NCBI GenBank assembly: GCA_037355855.1
Contig: CM074761.1
Location: 5,041,346 to 5,105,345, forward strand
Direction of reading: 5' to 3'
Length of the DNA: 64,000 nucleotides
DNA from: Pseudo-nitzschia pungens
Taxonomy: Eukaryota; Bacillariophyta; Bacillariophyceae; Bacillariales; Bacillariaceae
A program made the translations under genes and the position numbers. Within the stretch, counting starts at the first letter, position 1. Every line of letters begins with the position of its first letter. Below are positions 10,438-21,691 of the stretch, piece by piece. The notes under the pieces were generated by a model. That model saw only the letters and a program-made list of their open reading frames with translations, searched no databases and was not told the origin of the DNA.

Positions 10438-12224
10438 TTAGATGAGGTATTGCGAAGCTGTACTCCGAGCTTATTTGCCACTTCGATGGAAGGCCAAAAG
10501 CAATTAGAACTCGAGGAAAGCAGACCGAGATCGTGGCTGGCGCTGTCTTTTGTTCCGGACAATTGATGTCGTTGATGGTGGTGGAGTCTTCTCTAACGGA
10601 GATCAGTCGACTAGTGGAACACGGAAAACATTGCCCTAAGCTTTGAATGAAACCCTCGAAGCGGAAGAAATAATGAAATCTTATTTTTCTCAACTTAGTT
10701 TGACAAGTTTGTGAATGCGAACGTTGTCATGAAACTTTGAAATTGCAAGTGCTTGTAGTGGTAACCATCGAGAGTGAAATTATTACCACGGATGAATAAT
10801 TGAGATACGGGAAGTCTGGAAAAAGAAGAGAGCTTTCATAAAGAACTAGTAAAAAGTCCAATTGCTGGCAAAAATGTGAGGAAAAAGATGCGAAACATCG
10901 AATTCCAATGAGGTTCATGGACAACTGGTGATAACTACTCGTAATCGTTTCGTATCTTTCCATTGTCAAGCTTTGCAAAAGTAAGAAGTTACTCCGCTAC
11001 GAGTTTAGTAGTTATGCGTTGAAATAATAGATCACGAACACACCTCTAGTGTAGTAAACAAGCAACTTGAAAAATGGCATTGTGCAAGAAGACTATTGCT
11101 ACTGTAAAAAGGAAGCAATTCGGAAGGAGTAGCGTCAGATTGAATCACTGTTTTGTGCCTTGTTTGTATATTTTCTCGAGCTATTTGTGTACCAGCAATA
11201 TCATTTTTTAACAAAAATAAGTGTAGAAAGCAAAGCAGATGATAAGGGTTATAGTAGTAGTAGGTACTGGGGAAATGTAAACAAGTATCTTGTCACTGCT
11301 GGTTGCTACTAAGAAGGGGGACTATGACAATGGTTCATTTACGTCAAACACTGGTAGTGACGCTTCAAAAAGCAAAGACTCACGAGCATCAACAATATTA
11401 ATCTACTTGGTGTACAGCAATAGCATAAGAATAACATCGAACAAAATCAAATGCAGCTGGCTAATTGTGTATTTTGTTTCTTCATCTGAAAAATTGCGGA
11501 CATCTTCTTGTGTTGTTTACTAATAGGGACCAGAAGAAAACCAGAGGAATCTTGCCCACTTCTCTATTGATCTCTCTTGCATTGAAAGCACGGTTTGCTC
11601 TAATCGATCTGGCCCACATATTTAGTCTATAGAGTTGACAAAAAAGGAGAAGCTCATCATACCATGTTTGCACAGAGAATACCAGGCTATGTGTTCAACA
11701 TGATTTGCAAAATTCACTGAGGGGAGGAGGGCTCACATGATTACTATTAGTACTAGTACTACTACTTCACGAAAAAAACAGAGCCTACAAAACTCTTTTG
11801 AATTACTATCAACAATTTGTCTAAAGCAAAAGTGCAGTACTCGTACTACAATTTTGTCCCTTCTCTTGTTGACTGTTGTGCTGCACCAAGGAAAACATAG
11901 TACTAATATCAATAATATCACGAGAAAAGAGTAAGACCATCGTACAAGAAGTTCCGTACTCGGTACGCACTTCAGTTTCGCTACTTTTGACCGGTACAGG
12001 AAGTTACGGTATCATTCTGTGTTTACACCTGACACCGAAACATTTTTGATTCGGTAAACAGTGAAGAGGATCATAACAGTTCTTCGCAATCGTATGAGAC
12101 TCCATTTGTTCCGAATGGGATCGAAATGGAATGTGGATCACGCAGTTACAATTGACACCTTAACGATGAAAAAAGAATCAACCGACAAAAGCAAACTTAC
12201 AGTTCTAGTCACAAGCAAATACCA
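10438..12224. other. Intergenic spacer
   Basis: About 1.8 kb without a convincing gene between arginase and adenosine deaminase. AT-rich with TAG/TAC trinucleotide patches (around 11248-11260 and 11736-11765) and GTAC words near 11955-12010. Short open frames on both strands show no protein-like features. Confidence 0.5.
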
Positions 12225-13678
12225 ATGAGTTTTTCAGAATCGTCTTCGGAAGACGTAGAGTCTGCGACTCCGTGGTTTGATGACATGGAAACAGAATTAT
12301 TCGTTCGGTCCGTTCCAAAAGTCGAGCTCCATGTTCATCTCGATGGAGCATTCTCACCGAAAGAGCTATGGGAACATCTACAACAAAATCCGGATTTGAT
12401 GCAATGCATCCCCGTCGAGAAAAAACTTCCCTGGGAAACCAAGCCGGATGCAGCTCCATTCAAGCTCCGGGAATTGGTCTCTGGTTGCGATAGCGATTTG
12501 GATTACACCCGACTCTGCACGTGCCGAAGGAGATATCGAAAGACGCGGCACACCGAGGAACGAAAGAAATCCCTGCACAGAAAAGTGGGAAGTCTGGAGG
12601 ATATGCTTCTTTGCTTTGAATTCTTCTTGCCGCTTGTGCACAACAATTTTCAACTTCTGGAGAATCTGGCATTTGATTTTGTCAAACGCCAAAGGGAACA
12701 GAATGTAATCTACACCGAAGTGAGATATTCGCCGCACCTGTTGGCGAAAGATCCTCGCAAAGCACACCAAACGATAACGAAGGGATTACGACGCGGTTGC
12801 CTCGAACTGTCAACGATCAGCGGGGTCTGTATCGTCAACCAGATCCTTTGTGGAATCGATTTTCAACCAGAGTGGTCGGCAGATGTCGTTGACATGGCAC
12901 ACGAGTTCCGACACGATTTTCCTTGTGCGGTGGTCGGTGTTGATGTTGCTGCGGGAGAATCACATTTTACACCCGATTCACCATTTCACAACGCCCACCT
13001 GAACATGTGCCGCAAGGCCGGGGAATTGGGTGTTCCTGTCACGCTACACGCTGGCGAGACCCCTAACGCAGAACGCAACGTCGGGGCCGCCATTCTCCAC
13101 TATGGAGCGAAACGCATAGGACATGGATATCGAGTGTCAATGCAAGACGGCACCATCGAGCTAGCAAAATCAAAGAATATTCATTTTGAGAATTGTCCAA
13201 CTTCCAGCGTAGTAAGTCCCAATTGGTTAGTCATGTGCATGTGCGCGCGTTTGTTTGAAGAGTGGACAAGAAGCAAGGATCGAGAACCAGTGCCCATTCC
13301 ATTCCGAGCAAAACATCAACCGGTACGCAGAATGTTTCTAAGCGATTTTTCTTTTCTTGCTTGGTTCTTCCATATGCTGCGAAGGAAACCGGTGCCTGGA
13401 TCAAAACGGATTGGTTAGATCACCCAACAATCGCGTTGAAAGAAAAAGGAGTAAAGGTATCTCTGAGTTCGGACGACCCTGCTGTTTTCAACACGTCGCT
13501 AACCTGGCAGTGGAGAATTGCCATGAAAAAAATGGGTTGGGGGATCAATGACGTCTTCTCCGTCCTGGAAGATTCAGTGGATGCCGCGTTCGCTCCCGAG
13601 GACCAAAAGAGCCAATTACGACAAGAAATTCGAAAATACAAGGCAGCACCGAATCTCAAAGCCAATCCCTCACTTTAA
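12225..13678 (+). CDS. Adenosine deaminase family protein
   Basis: Two exons, 12225-13211 and 13385-13678, with a 173-nt GT-AG intron (donor GTAAGT) in phase 0, giving 426 residues. Splicing restores the conserved CPTSS region followed by TGAWIKTDWLDHP. Zinc ligands are the His36-x-His38 pair in PKVELHVHLDGA, the His of LHAGE and the Asp of LSSDDPAVF; IGHGYR is also present. Adenosine deaminases hydrolytically deaminate adenosine or deoxyadenosine to inosine forms in purine salvage; the ADA-like N6-methyl-AMP deaminase branch is an alternative that cannot be excluded. A basic stretch at about residues 92-112 (CTCRRRYRKTRHTEERKK) looks like a lineage insertion. No targeting peptide is seen, so cytosol is inferred. 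Confidence 0.9.
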
Positions 13679-13863
13679 CGATCGAGTGCAATATTCAAAA
13701 GAATAATGCTATCATTCAAATTGGACAACGAAGAAACTAATGCCAAAGTTATGATATCTCTTTTTTCTAGAAAAGGAGAACAACCATTTTGTCCTATCAT
13801 GTTTTGCATTCAAGCTTTCATTCACCCCCTGCGTATTGAAAATCGGTTGTGGCGAGCAGGATC

Positions 13864-14929
13864 TTACGTCAGGTCAACATCCGAGTCATCGTCGTCGCCA
13901 TCGCCGCCTTCATCAATGCTACGCTTCACCTTCACCAGAATCGAAGTTTGCCATGGGTTCAGCTTCGAGATTCGATCGTACTCAAAACAAGCAGTCGAGA
14001 ATCCCTCTACGTCAAATCCTTTGACGGCTTCGGTCAATTCTAGAGCAAATTTTCCTTCTCGAGAGTCAGAGAAGGTGTAGTCCAAACTTTCATACTTTGC
14101 GTTAGCCTGATCTGCACCAACGTCATCACCACTCGCTAAATGACACAAAACGGCCTGCAAGAAATATCCCTTCGCATTGAATTTCAACAAATTGCTCGAC
14201 AAACATCTTCTTCCAAGGTCGTCATAAATCTTGCCTGCCCGACCAAAATCGGGGGGGTCTAGAGCTGCGCTGCAAAGTTCGGCAATCTTGACGAGGCACT
14301 GAGACGCGGAAGACTTCGAATCTTCCATTCCGAAGAGTTCCGAAGCTTGCTCGTACGCTTCTATAGCCAAGACAATGTGAGACTTATCCTCTTCGTCGAT
14401 TTCTTCGTTTTCGTACAATTCTGCAATTTCCTTCATCAACTTGGCTGCCTGCATGATTCGAGCGTTGTCTGTGTACAATGAAACAGCCTGTTGATACGCC
14501 TGAACTGCATCAGCAGGATTGCTCTTCTTGTAGCAACTCCCTGCCGCAGAAGCGAAAAAAATCAAAGACGACAAACGGGATTGAGTGAGAAACAAGGACA
14601 CGATTCCAACATGTTTGATCAAAAGTTATCGTGGGATGAAGTAACACAAGACCTATTCGTACCAGCATTATTGAAACGCCTTTGATGCATGCGTGAAGTC
14701 ACTCAGCCTATCCCTGTAAATCTCAGCAGGCTTTCGTATATGTGTCTCCTGCTTCCTGGTTCAGCCCGCCGACCTTGTAGGCGTTAGCCGCCTTCTCGAA
14801 GCTCTCGGCAGCCTCTTCCGCATTTCGTTCCTTCGAAGACGAGAACCAACTTCTTTTTGAAAGCAGGGCCTCGGCTTCTTTTACGAAGACCTCGGCCTTA
14901 GCCTTTTGTGCCTTTGCCATTGCCGACAT
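13864..14929 (-). CDS. Alpha-SNAP, reading frame interrupted twice in exon 1
   Basis: TPR-type adaptor that recruits NSF to disassemble SNARE complexes after membrane fusion. Exon 1 (14929-14663) encodes the family N-terminus (AEVFVKEAEALLSKRSWF, EEAAESFEKAANAYK). Exon 2 (14540-13864) encodes AGSCYKKSNPADAVQAY, EIAELYE and the acidic C-terminus ending DSDVDLT. The intron is 122 nt, donor GTACGA. In exon 1 the frame is lost at about 14727-14731 and again at about 14668-14676; each site looks like one extra base. Between them a shifted frame reads EIYRDRLSDFTHASKAF, exactly the residues expected for the family, and the last shift leads into the splice donor in the right phase. The protein would be about 313 residues. 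Two extra bases within 70 nt suggest assembly errors rather than a pseudogene. Confidence 0.85.
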
Positions 14930-15522
14930 GTTTCCAGATTTCCTGTTCTTTGACGAAGAGTGTTAGATATGAGACAGACAGAAGTAACAGGTATTGTGGC
15001 GAGAGACTGCGGTTCCTTTCGCAACTTTGAGAGAGTCTCAAGTCTCATCAAGACCCAATACTTGCTATTCAACCGTTGACGGTTCACGTACTTTTCTACA
15101 CGATACGACTACGATGATAAAGTTTCGTCAATCGTTCAGGGATTACGATCCCGACACAGTCATGCTCGTATGACTAGCAGAAAGCACGAGACACGAGCAC
15201 GATTTAGACTATGTATGAATACCATGTACACGTACCCTAAGTAGGATACAAGTTTTTCCGAATTTTGCGAACGTTTTTTTAGTTTTTTCAACTTTGTTTT
15301 TGCGAAATCGGAATGTCAACATAACACGAAAGCGAAAGGGAGCAATCCGTTATCCGTCTGTTCTATTGTCTCGTCTTGCGAGAGCCTTCCTAATCTAATA
15401 GGGTAAGACCTTACTGTGAAAGCATCCAACGAGCAGAATCCGAAAAACATTATTCCCCACAACACTATTGTTGCAAGCGTCCCTTCCGCTGCTTTATCCC
15501 AGCGCTCACAACCAAACCATAA
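14930..15522. other. Divergent spacer
   Basis: 5' flanks of alpha-SNAP (minus) and the GtrA-like gene (plus). No gene, RNA or named element is recognised; T-rich tract near 15245-15305. Confidence 0.45.
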
Positions 15523-16245
15523 ATGGAAATGAGAAAGAAGACGTCTCAAGAAACCCCGGATTCGTCAAGAATCGCAGTAAGAGGGGACGACAACGAACAG
15601 GATGGAGACTACCAGAAAGACCAGCGTGCTGCTACCTTGGCATCGAAGGCATTGGATTGGATCGAGTCGCGAAAAGTCCCGAACTTTGTTTCGAGATTTG
15701 TAGCACTCGATGTTCCGGGGGATGACGTGCTGCTCATAACGGGACTCAGGAAAGTCATGTACGGCACACAGCCAGCCGCCGAAGTTGTCAAAATAGCAGG
15801 GTTCAGCCCACCGAGATATCTCTGTTATATGATATCGGGCTCTGGCTGCGATGTCATTCAATTCTTCCTTTACATTTTCTTTTATTGGCAACTGAAGGAT
15901 GCGAGTTTGTGTTGGGCCTTGTCGTTCGGGAGCAGTATAGTCTTTCGGCATACTACTCATCGGTATTTAGTGTTTGGTGACTACGTTGGAGGCTATTGGC
16001 GGAGTTTGGGAAGGATGTATGCTGGTTATTCCATCATTATTATACTATCAACAATATTCAACTTCATCGTGACGAAGACTTTTAACATCCCTCACGTCGT
16101 CACTTGGATTCTTACAATGCTGTGGACTGGTATTGTCAATTACTTTATATTGAAAAAACTCTGGTCCTTTGATGGGAAGACAAAGAAAGACGACACCAAA
16201 TTTAGAGGTGTACCAATAGATAATATCGACGACACCGATATATAA
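15523..16245 (+). CDS. GtrA-like multi-pass membrane protein
   Basis: Intronless 240-residue protein. A hydrophilic N-terminal 85 residues is followed by about four hydrophobic helices: ISGSGCDVIQFFLYIFFYW, LCWALSFGSSIVF, YSIIIILSTIFNFIV and VVTWILTMLWTGIVNYFIL. The arrangement, with a RYLVFG-type loop between helices two and three and a final NYFILKKLWSF, resembles GtrA/DPMS-type small membrane proteins (PF04138), which are linked to polyprenyl-phosphate sugar translocation. The family call rests on topology and the terminal motif only. The ending DNIDDTDI is acidic. Its membrane and substrate are unknown. Confidence 0.6.
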   Translation: MEMRKKTSQETPDSSRIAVRGDDNEQDGDYQKDQRAATLASKALDWIESRKVPNFVSRFVALDVPGDDVLLITGLRKVMYGTQPAAEVVKIAGFSPPRYLCYMISGSGCDVIQFFLYIFFYWQLKDASLCWALSFGSSIVFRHTTHRYLVFGDYVGGYWRSLGRMYAGYSIIIILSTIFNFIVTKTFNIPHVVTWILTMLWTGIVNYFILKKLWSFDGKTKKDDTKFRGVPIDNIDDTDI

Positions 16246-16469
16246 TTCACTCCGAATTATGGCTACATGTTATGAGAAATTCACTTTGGACTGCTCTACA
16301 TTTTTCCTTGCCAGCGATATATTCCAGAATACAAACTTGCTCAGTCCTCCTTCAAGCTTTCAAGGGAGGGTGAAGATTTGAATAGTGTACATTCCCGTCT
16401 TTGTTCCCAGAATAGCCTACCTATGAAAATAATTGACGAAAAGAACGATTAAAAATCGTGCATGGATTC

Positions 16470-18370
16470 TTACTTTTTAGCGCGGTAGAAATTCAGGTAG
16501 CTCATATGCCAGTCACCACCACCCTTGAGTTTGAGAACATCTTCTGTTTTGCAGGGGCTGACCTCGTCGTCATCAAATACGAACCAGTCCTCATTTTCTT
16601 CGTCGGTGTCAGCAATTTTCTCAACCTTTCCGGCGTTAGAATCCGCCTTTACCCAAGCCATGTAGTGGCCACCATCGGCATCTCGCCCCTTGTGTGTAAC
16701 AACTGCAAACAGTTCGTATTGCCCCTGAAACTCAGCAGGTAATCCCGGGCCTACAGGAGCTGGTTTTTCATCTTCATTTTGCATGCTCATCGCAAGGGCA
16801 GCTTTCAGGGCAGCCGCCTCCTCGTCGTCCTCTGCTTCATCGTCAACCTCCATTTTGACATCTGTATCATCGGGGTCTTCACCCTTCAATTTTCTATTGA
16901 TGCGATCTTCCTCTTCCTTCAAGGCTTTATCTCTTGATTTTTTGAGCTCCTTCTTTACTTCATCGGTACAGAAATCATAAACGTCGAAAGTGCTGTTGAA
17001 CGCCACAGGTTTCATCACTTTGCACTTTACACCAGAATGATCCTGAGAATCAGGAGTTGCTTTCCAGTAAAACCTACCAAATTGAACTGTCAAGATAGGT
17101 GGAAGTCGCGCAATTCGTTGCTTTCGGGTCCATACAGCATCGCGTCCCAAGATCTCCGATCTTTTTTCAATTGAACCGTTCAGAGATAAAGCAATACCCT
17201 CGGCTATATGTGTGACGTTGGTTTGAGCCGACCCATCTGAACCACCTTGAATGTTGCAAACTAGTTTACGGAGCAAATCAAAGGATTTCACAGGTGGTTC
17301 AACCATCGCAGATGCGCTGCTTTCTTTGGCTTCATTGTCGTCTTTCATTTTGTCGTCGTTGTCTCCAGAAGCGCCCTTGTCATCGAATTCGTCACAAGTT
17401 AATGTTTCCTCCATCTTGAGACCAAACAGTGCATCTACAAGATTACTAGCACCATTGAGTTCTTCGGGGGTCGAGGAGGGGAGGGCAGCCTTGATCTGAC
17501 CATCCTCGTTCAATATTCCCGCAGCAATCGTCAGCAGACCCGAAAAAAACTCTTCTGCATCCTGTTGCATCGGAGTGCCGTTGGCTCCAGTACGGTTGAA
17601 TTCTGGAAAAGCCATCTTTGTTGTACGCACTAACGTCATAGGTGGCACAGCCGAGGCAGTTCGATCGAGCTGAGTATAAGTATCCCGCAGTGATGACAAA
17701 AACAATGCCGAAGGAGTGGCGGCAGGAGGTGTTGGAGACTCGAGCCCTCGGCGAAACTGAGGGACGGATCGTAAACACTGAACAACCGAGTTCAAATAAC
17801 ATGTATTTCCCAAGTTCTTTAATCCGGATCTAGAAGTCGAATGAAAAGCCATACGCATCATTTGAGAAAACATGGAACAGACACGATCCGAAAGCCATGA
17901 CGCGTAAGGCACGACTTGATTCTATCTAATACTTACGGCTCCTTGACCTTCGCGACTTCCTCGGGTGGCAGATCCTCCAAAAATACGGTTTTCGTCTTGG
18001 GACCAGTAAGTTTGGATGCTGATCCCATCAACAAAAGATTCAAAGGGCCTCCTTTGGCCTTCGAAAGAGCAGCCGCGAAATCAATTGTAGAAAAGTCAAA
18101 ATCATCCTTCAATACTCCTTTCCACAGCCCTGCCAAAGGAATCAATTGTTCTGTCAGAACGGCATCTTAACATTCATTCAAAGTCGGCGACAATCTCAGA
18201 AAAAGGCACAACGCACCTTTGCTTTTTGCCATGAGCTTCATCCTGTCCGCGGGAACCTGGGTCTTTTCTTCCAGCTCGGTCTTGAGACCTTTTACTCCAC
18301 CAGCCACGACGAAGTCGAAAGCAATAGTCTCTTTCCCCCATTTTACAATTAATGCAACCGTATCTGTCAT
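16470..18370 (-). CDS. Ubiquitin carboxyl-terminal hydrolase, USP14/UBP6 type
   Basis: Three exons, 18370-18217, 18129-17937 and 17829-16470, with introns of 87 and 107 nt, give 568 residues. Exon 1 and part of exon 2 form an N-terminal ubiquitin-like domain (LIVKWGKETIAFDF, MKLMAKSKG then GVLKDD), the module that docks USP14/UBP6 to the proteasome. The catalytic Cys-box is GLKNLGNTCYLNSVVQCL with Cys126, and the His-box is DGGHYMAW with His at about 504. Splicing creates the Cys-box junction P/SGLKNLGNT. The enzyme trims ubiquitin from proteasome-bound substrates. Acidic, Lys-rich low-complexity insertions lie between the two boxes (about residues 440-470). The start at 18370 is chosen because MTDTVALIVKWGKE aligns with other family N-termini. 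Confidence 0.93.
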
Positions 18371-19653
18371 TATATTAATCGTTATTGACCGTACCAACGA
18401 GCTCGAAGTTTCAATGGACAACTATGACGGTGTTGTTCTGTTATTCTATCAAGTTTTGGATGGTTCGTCTACTGTATTGGGAAAGGAGACGGTCGTTCGC
18501 ACATCAACGGTTGTCTCGCTTCTCAACCTCGCGTGAAATCGGTCGAAAGATCTCGAATTCAAAAGAATACAATAAATTGACTCATTCGACTGACAGAATC
18601 GATTCTTCTGAATAGACTAGTTTCTACATACGTAGAAGTACTCGTACGTACGTACGTATACTATGATCCCTACGTACCGGTTTGTTCTGTTACGAAACAT
18701 GATGCGTGAACGTACGAACCGTAATTACCAGGTAAGTAAGATTAGCTTGCACGTTATCCGAGGGAATGATAGCAAACACGAAACAGTAAGTTAACTACGA
18801 GTAACCTTAACCTCAAGCTTACCTTACCAGTACAAGTAAATACCGGTACAATTACTACGTACTTCGTACTGTACTTCGTAAATCTTACTGGTAACCTTAC
18901 CTACCTAGTAACGAAAAATAGGAAAAGATGCAAGATACGATAAATCTTACCTACAAGAGTAGAGGGTAATTAACTTACGTAGTTCGTACGAGTAAGATCT
19001 ACTATTTTATTGCTGAAAGTTCGTAGAACTGGACCAGATCGAAGTGGTTTGAGATTGAAAATAAATCTCCGTCAAAGATGACAAGGATGCGTGAAAAGGC
19101 TGGTCGCTAAGTAATCGAAGGCTTTTTCTACAGGCCAAAAAGTGCGCGAACAAAATAGGAAGGATCTTTCCCCTAAGAGAATGTCATTTTAAGAAAGGCT
19201 TTTGCTGAACCGAATGTTTATTGCTGCAAGAAGATTGCAGAGGCCACAATTTGATTCCAAAATCAATTTTGATGAGCAAAACCAAGATCAACTCTCCACG
19301 TTAAAAGGCCTCTTCGCATGGAGATACCAGGCTTTTAACATCATGACACGGGATAGATCCAACAAAAGAAGGAGGTTGGGGCTCGGATCTGACAGCTGCC
19401 TCATGCTTCCTGACAGCTGCCTCCTGCTTCCTGACAGCTTAGTCAACTTCTGTCTTATTTGTTCCTTTCCAATGGCGCTCGTTCGGAAGCTTTCCTTCCC
19501 ATAATGAGATATTGAAGGTTTTCGTCTTCTTCTCATAAAAGGAAAACCCATCCCAGGCTAGATGCGTAGCAAGTGTATTGACTGTACAAATATATAGTTC
19601 TACACAATTTTCGAAAAAGCGTTTCAAACACGGAGCACACACACAAATACACC
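18371..19653. other. Divergent spacer rich in GTAC words
   Basis: Separates USP14 (minus) from the solute-binding protein (plus). The part 18620-18990 is the densest patch of GTAC, TACGTA, GTAAGATTA and GTAACCTTAC words in this half of the window. A 21-bp tandem repeat lies at 19388-19440. No gene is supported. Confidence 0.5.
19388..19440. repeat. 21-bp tandem repeat, about 2.5 copies
   Basis: Unit CTGACAGCTGCCTCMTGCTTC repeats head to tail; the third copy is partial. Confidence 0.8.
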
Positions 19654-21338
19654 ATGTTTTTGTATCCGATTCAGAAGCAGCGGCGAAATCTGTTGTCGAG
19701 TGTTCTCGCCTTCTTTACCGCGGTGAGCTTCCTTTCGAGCCAATTTCACCTTTCCGATGCGGCTTCGGACGACCCAATCGTGGTGGGTCAGACCTTCCTG
19801 GCAGGGTCGATAGATCCGATTGAAGGCAGTGCTCCCTGGGCGTTGACTAGCCACGGGATTGCTGAGAAGCTTTTCACCGTCGACAAGCACGGTGAAATCG
19901 TCGGGCAGGTGGGAGCATCTGTCCGCAAGGTCGATGAAATCGATTCTCTAGTTTGGGAGGTGTCCATCAAGCCCGGATACAAGTTCTCCGATGGGACTCC
20001 CGTTACTGCGGAGCACGTTGTCGACTGCCTGACCGACCTGAACGAAAATAACTCAAATGCTCAGTCCTCGCTTGGATCTATCTCGGTATCCGCCGTGGAT
20101 GATCTAACAGTGAAGATAAAGACCGAGCGGCCAACCCACGTGATGGACGCCGTTCTCGCTGAGTGGGTCTTCGTGATTTACTACCGAGATGCCGACAAAA
20201 TCGTGTTCACGGGACCCTATTCCATCGAATCCTTCGGAGACGACAAGATCGAGCTGGTTCCGAACCCACACTATGATTCTCGCTCGCTTGACCGCTCCCT
20301 AGTCACCTTGCAGAAGTTTGCCGATGGACATGACCTAGCGAAGGCTTTCAAGAACAACGAGGTCGACATCGGTTTCCACCTTCCGATCGACACCCTGCCC
20401 GAACTGAGGAAGGCGGAAGGAGTTCGCGTGAAGTCTTTTGAGGTGGGCTACCAGTACATGATGTTCCATAACATGGACAGCACCCTCCAAGATCTGAATG
20501 TGCGCAAGGCCATCGACATTGCCATCGACCGCACGGCTCTATCGCAGGCTTTGTCGGGTGGGACGGGCACCCGCAGCCTCTTTCCAGACTATTCTCCCTA
20601 CTACACGGACGAATCCGATCCCCATGCAATCCAGATGAAGCCAAGGCCCTGCTGGACGAAGCGGGGTGGGTTGCGAACCCCACCACTGGCAAACGCGAAA
20701 AGAACGGGGAGGAGCTCAAGATCAACCTCGTCGCCTATCCCCACCGCCCGGGGCTCGTCATCATGCAGCCGGTCATTGAGGAGTCGCTGACCGGCCTTGG
20801 CTTCACCGTCAACTCCATCCTCACGGGCGATGATTGGGACGAGACGGCTACAATCATCAATGAAAGGACGTTTGACCTTCTTATGTGGGCTCAGCACACA
20901 CTGCCGGCTGGCGACCCGCAGTGGTTCCTCAGCGCGTTCTTCCGCAGCGATGGTTCGAACAACCACGCCAACCTTTCCTCCGACACGGTCGACTCCATGC
21001 TTGACACTCTTTCTCTTGCGGAGTATCACCAGGAACGCATTCGTTTGACAAAGTCCACGCATGGGGCGATCCTGAGCGAGGTGCCTGTGAGCAACCTGGT
21101 GACACCTTACTGGCATGTTGGTCTGAGCGATCGGATGGCCGACTACGAGCCGTGGGGTTCCGACTACTACGTGATCCGTTCCGATCTGTTCCCCAAGGAA
21201 ACAGAGACGGATGCGGAGCCCTCGGCCGATTCTTCGGAAGCTATGTCGTCGCTTGGAAATCGCAACAGTCTCGGCAATACCGGTGTACTTGTCTCCCTCC
21301 TAGTGATGTTCTTTTCTCTGGGCCTGGCGGTCGCATAG
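19654..21338 (+). CDS. Secreted family-5 solute-binding protein (peptide/nickel type) with GPI-like tail; one frameshift
   Basis: Bacterial ABC-transporter extracellular solute-binding protein family 5 (SBP_bac_5, OppA/DppA/NikA clan), about 561 residues if the frame is continuous. Order: signal peptide (about residues 1-36, LLSSVLAFFTAVSFLSS); binding-lobe motifs IEGSAPWAL, YKFSDGTPVTAEHVVDCL, FTGPYSIESF, VRKAIDIAIDR; then in a second frame DEAKALLDEAGW, WAQHTLPAGDPQWF and SDRMADYEPWG. The frame changes at about 20627-20629, where one A appears to be missing. The protein ends in a 16-residue hydrophobic stretch (VLVSLLVMFFSLGLAVA) with no cytosolic tail after a Ser/Asn/Gly-rich spacer, which resembles a GPI-anchor signal. 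No ABC permease or ATPase gene is nearby. A eukaryotic surface receptor derived by transfer from bacteria is inferred; ligand unknown. Confidence 0.82.
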
Positions 21339-21691
21339 TTGCAACGACATCCAAGGTAGAAGTTAGTTAGTTAATAAGTTAGTTATTGTTAAGTTAGTAT
21401 GTCCGCATGTTCGCGGCAACCGGAAACCCATTTGTTCCTTTTTCTTCGACCACTAGAATCCAACCAGTTAGCATTTTGGTCGCCTACTATTTGTTTTTCC
21501 AGATCCCGTTTTTCAACTCGGTTAGGTAGTGCACGTTGTGCTTTGTCTCTTCGCTTCTTTAGATCGAGGATTCGTCGTCACGTGTGCAACATACTAGCGT
21601 CGCACTACATGTAATCTCCAATGAGAATAACCGCATTGTACTAGGTACTACTCAACACTAGCAAACAGTCAAAGTATAATTTTGTATCAGT
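21339..21691. other. Convergent spacer
   Basis: 3' flanks of the solute-binding protein and of the permuted-papain-like gene. It starts with a TTAGTTAG/TAAGTTAG-rich stretch at 21361-21400; no gene is seen. Confidence 0.45.

Noticed and set aside
14690..14750. A 60-nt mini-intron (AAG/GTCGGC...TTACAG) in alpha-SNAP exon 1 as an explanation of the frame loss
   Set aside because: It would delete NQEAGDTYTKA, a conserved part of the TPR array, whereas two single-base indels restore the full family sequence.
19654..21338. Solute-binding gene as bacterial contamination
   Set aside because: It is embedded between intron-containing eukaryotic genes, and has a long eukaryotic-looking leader and a GPI-like end; a misassembly cannot be fully excluded without reads.
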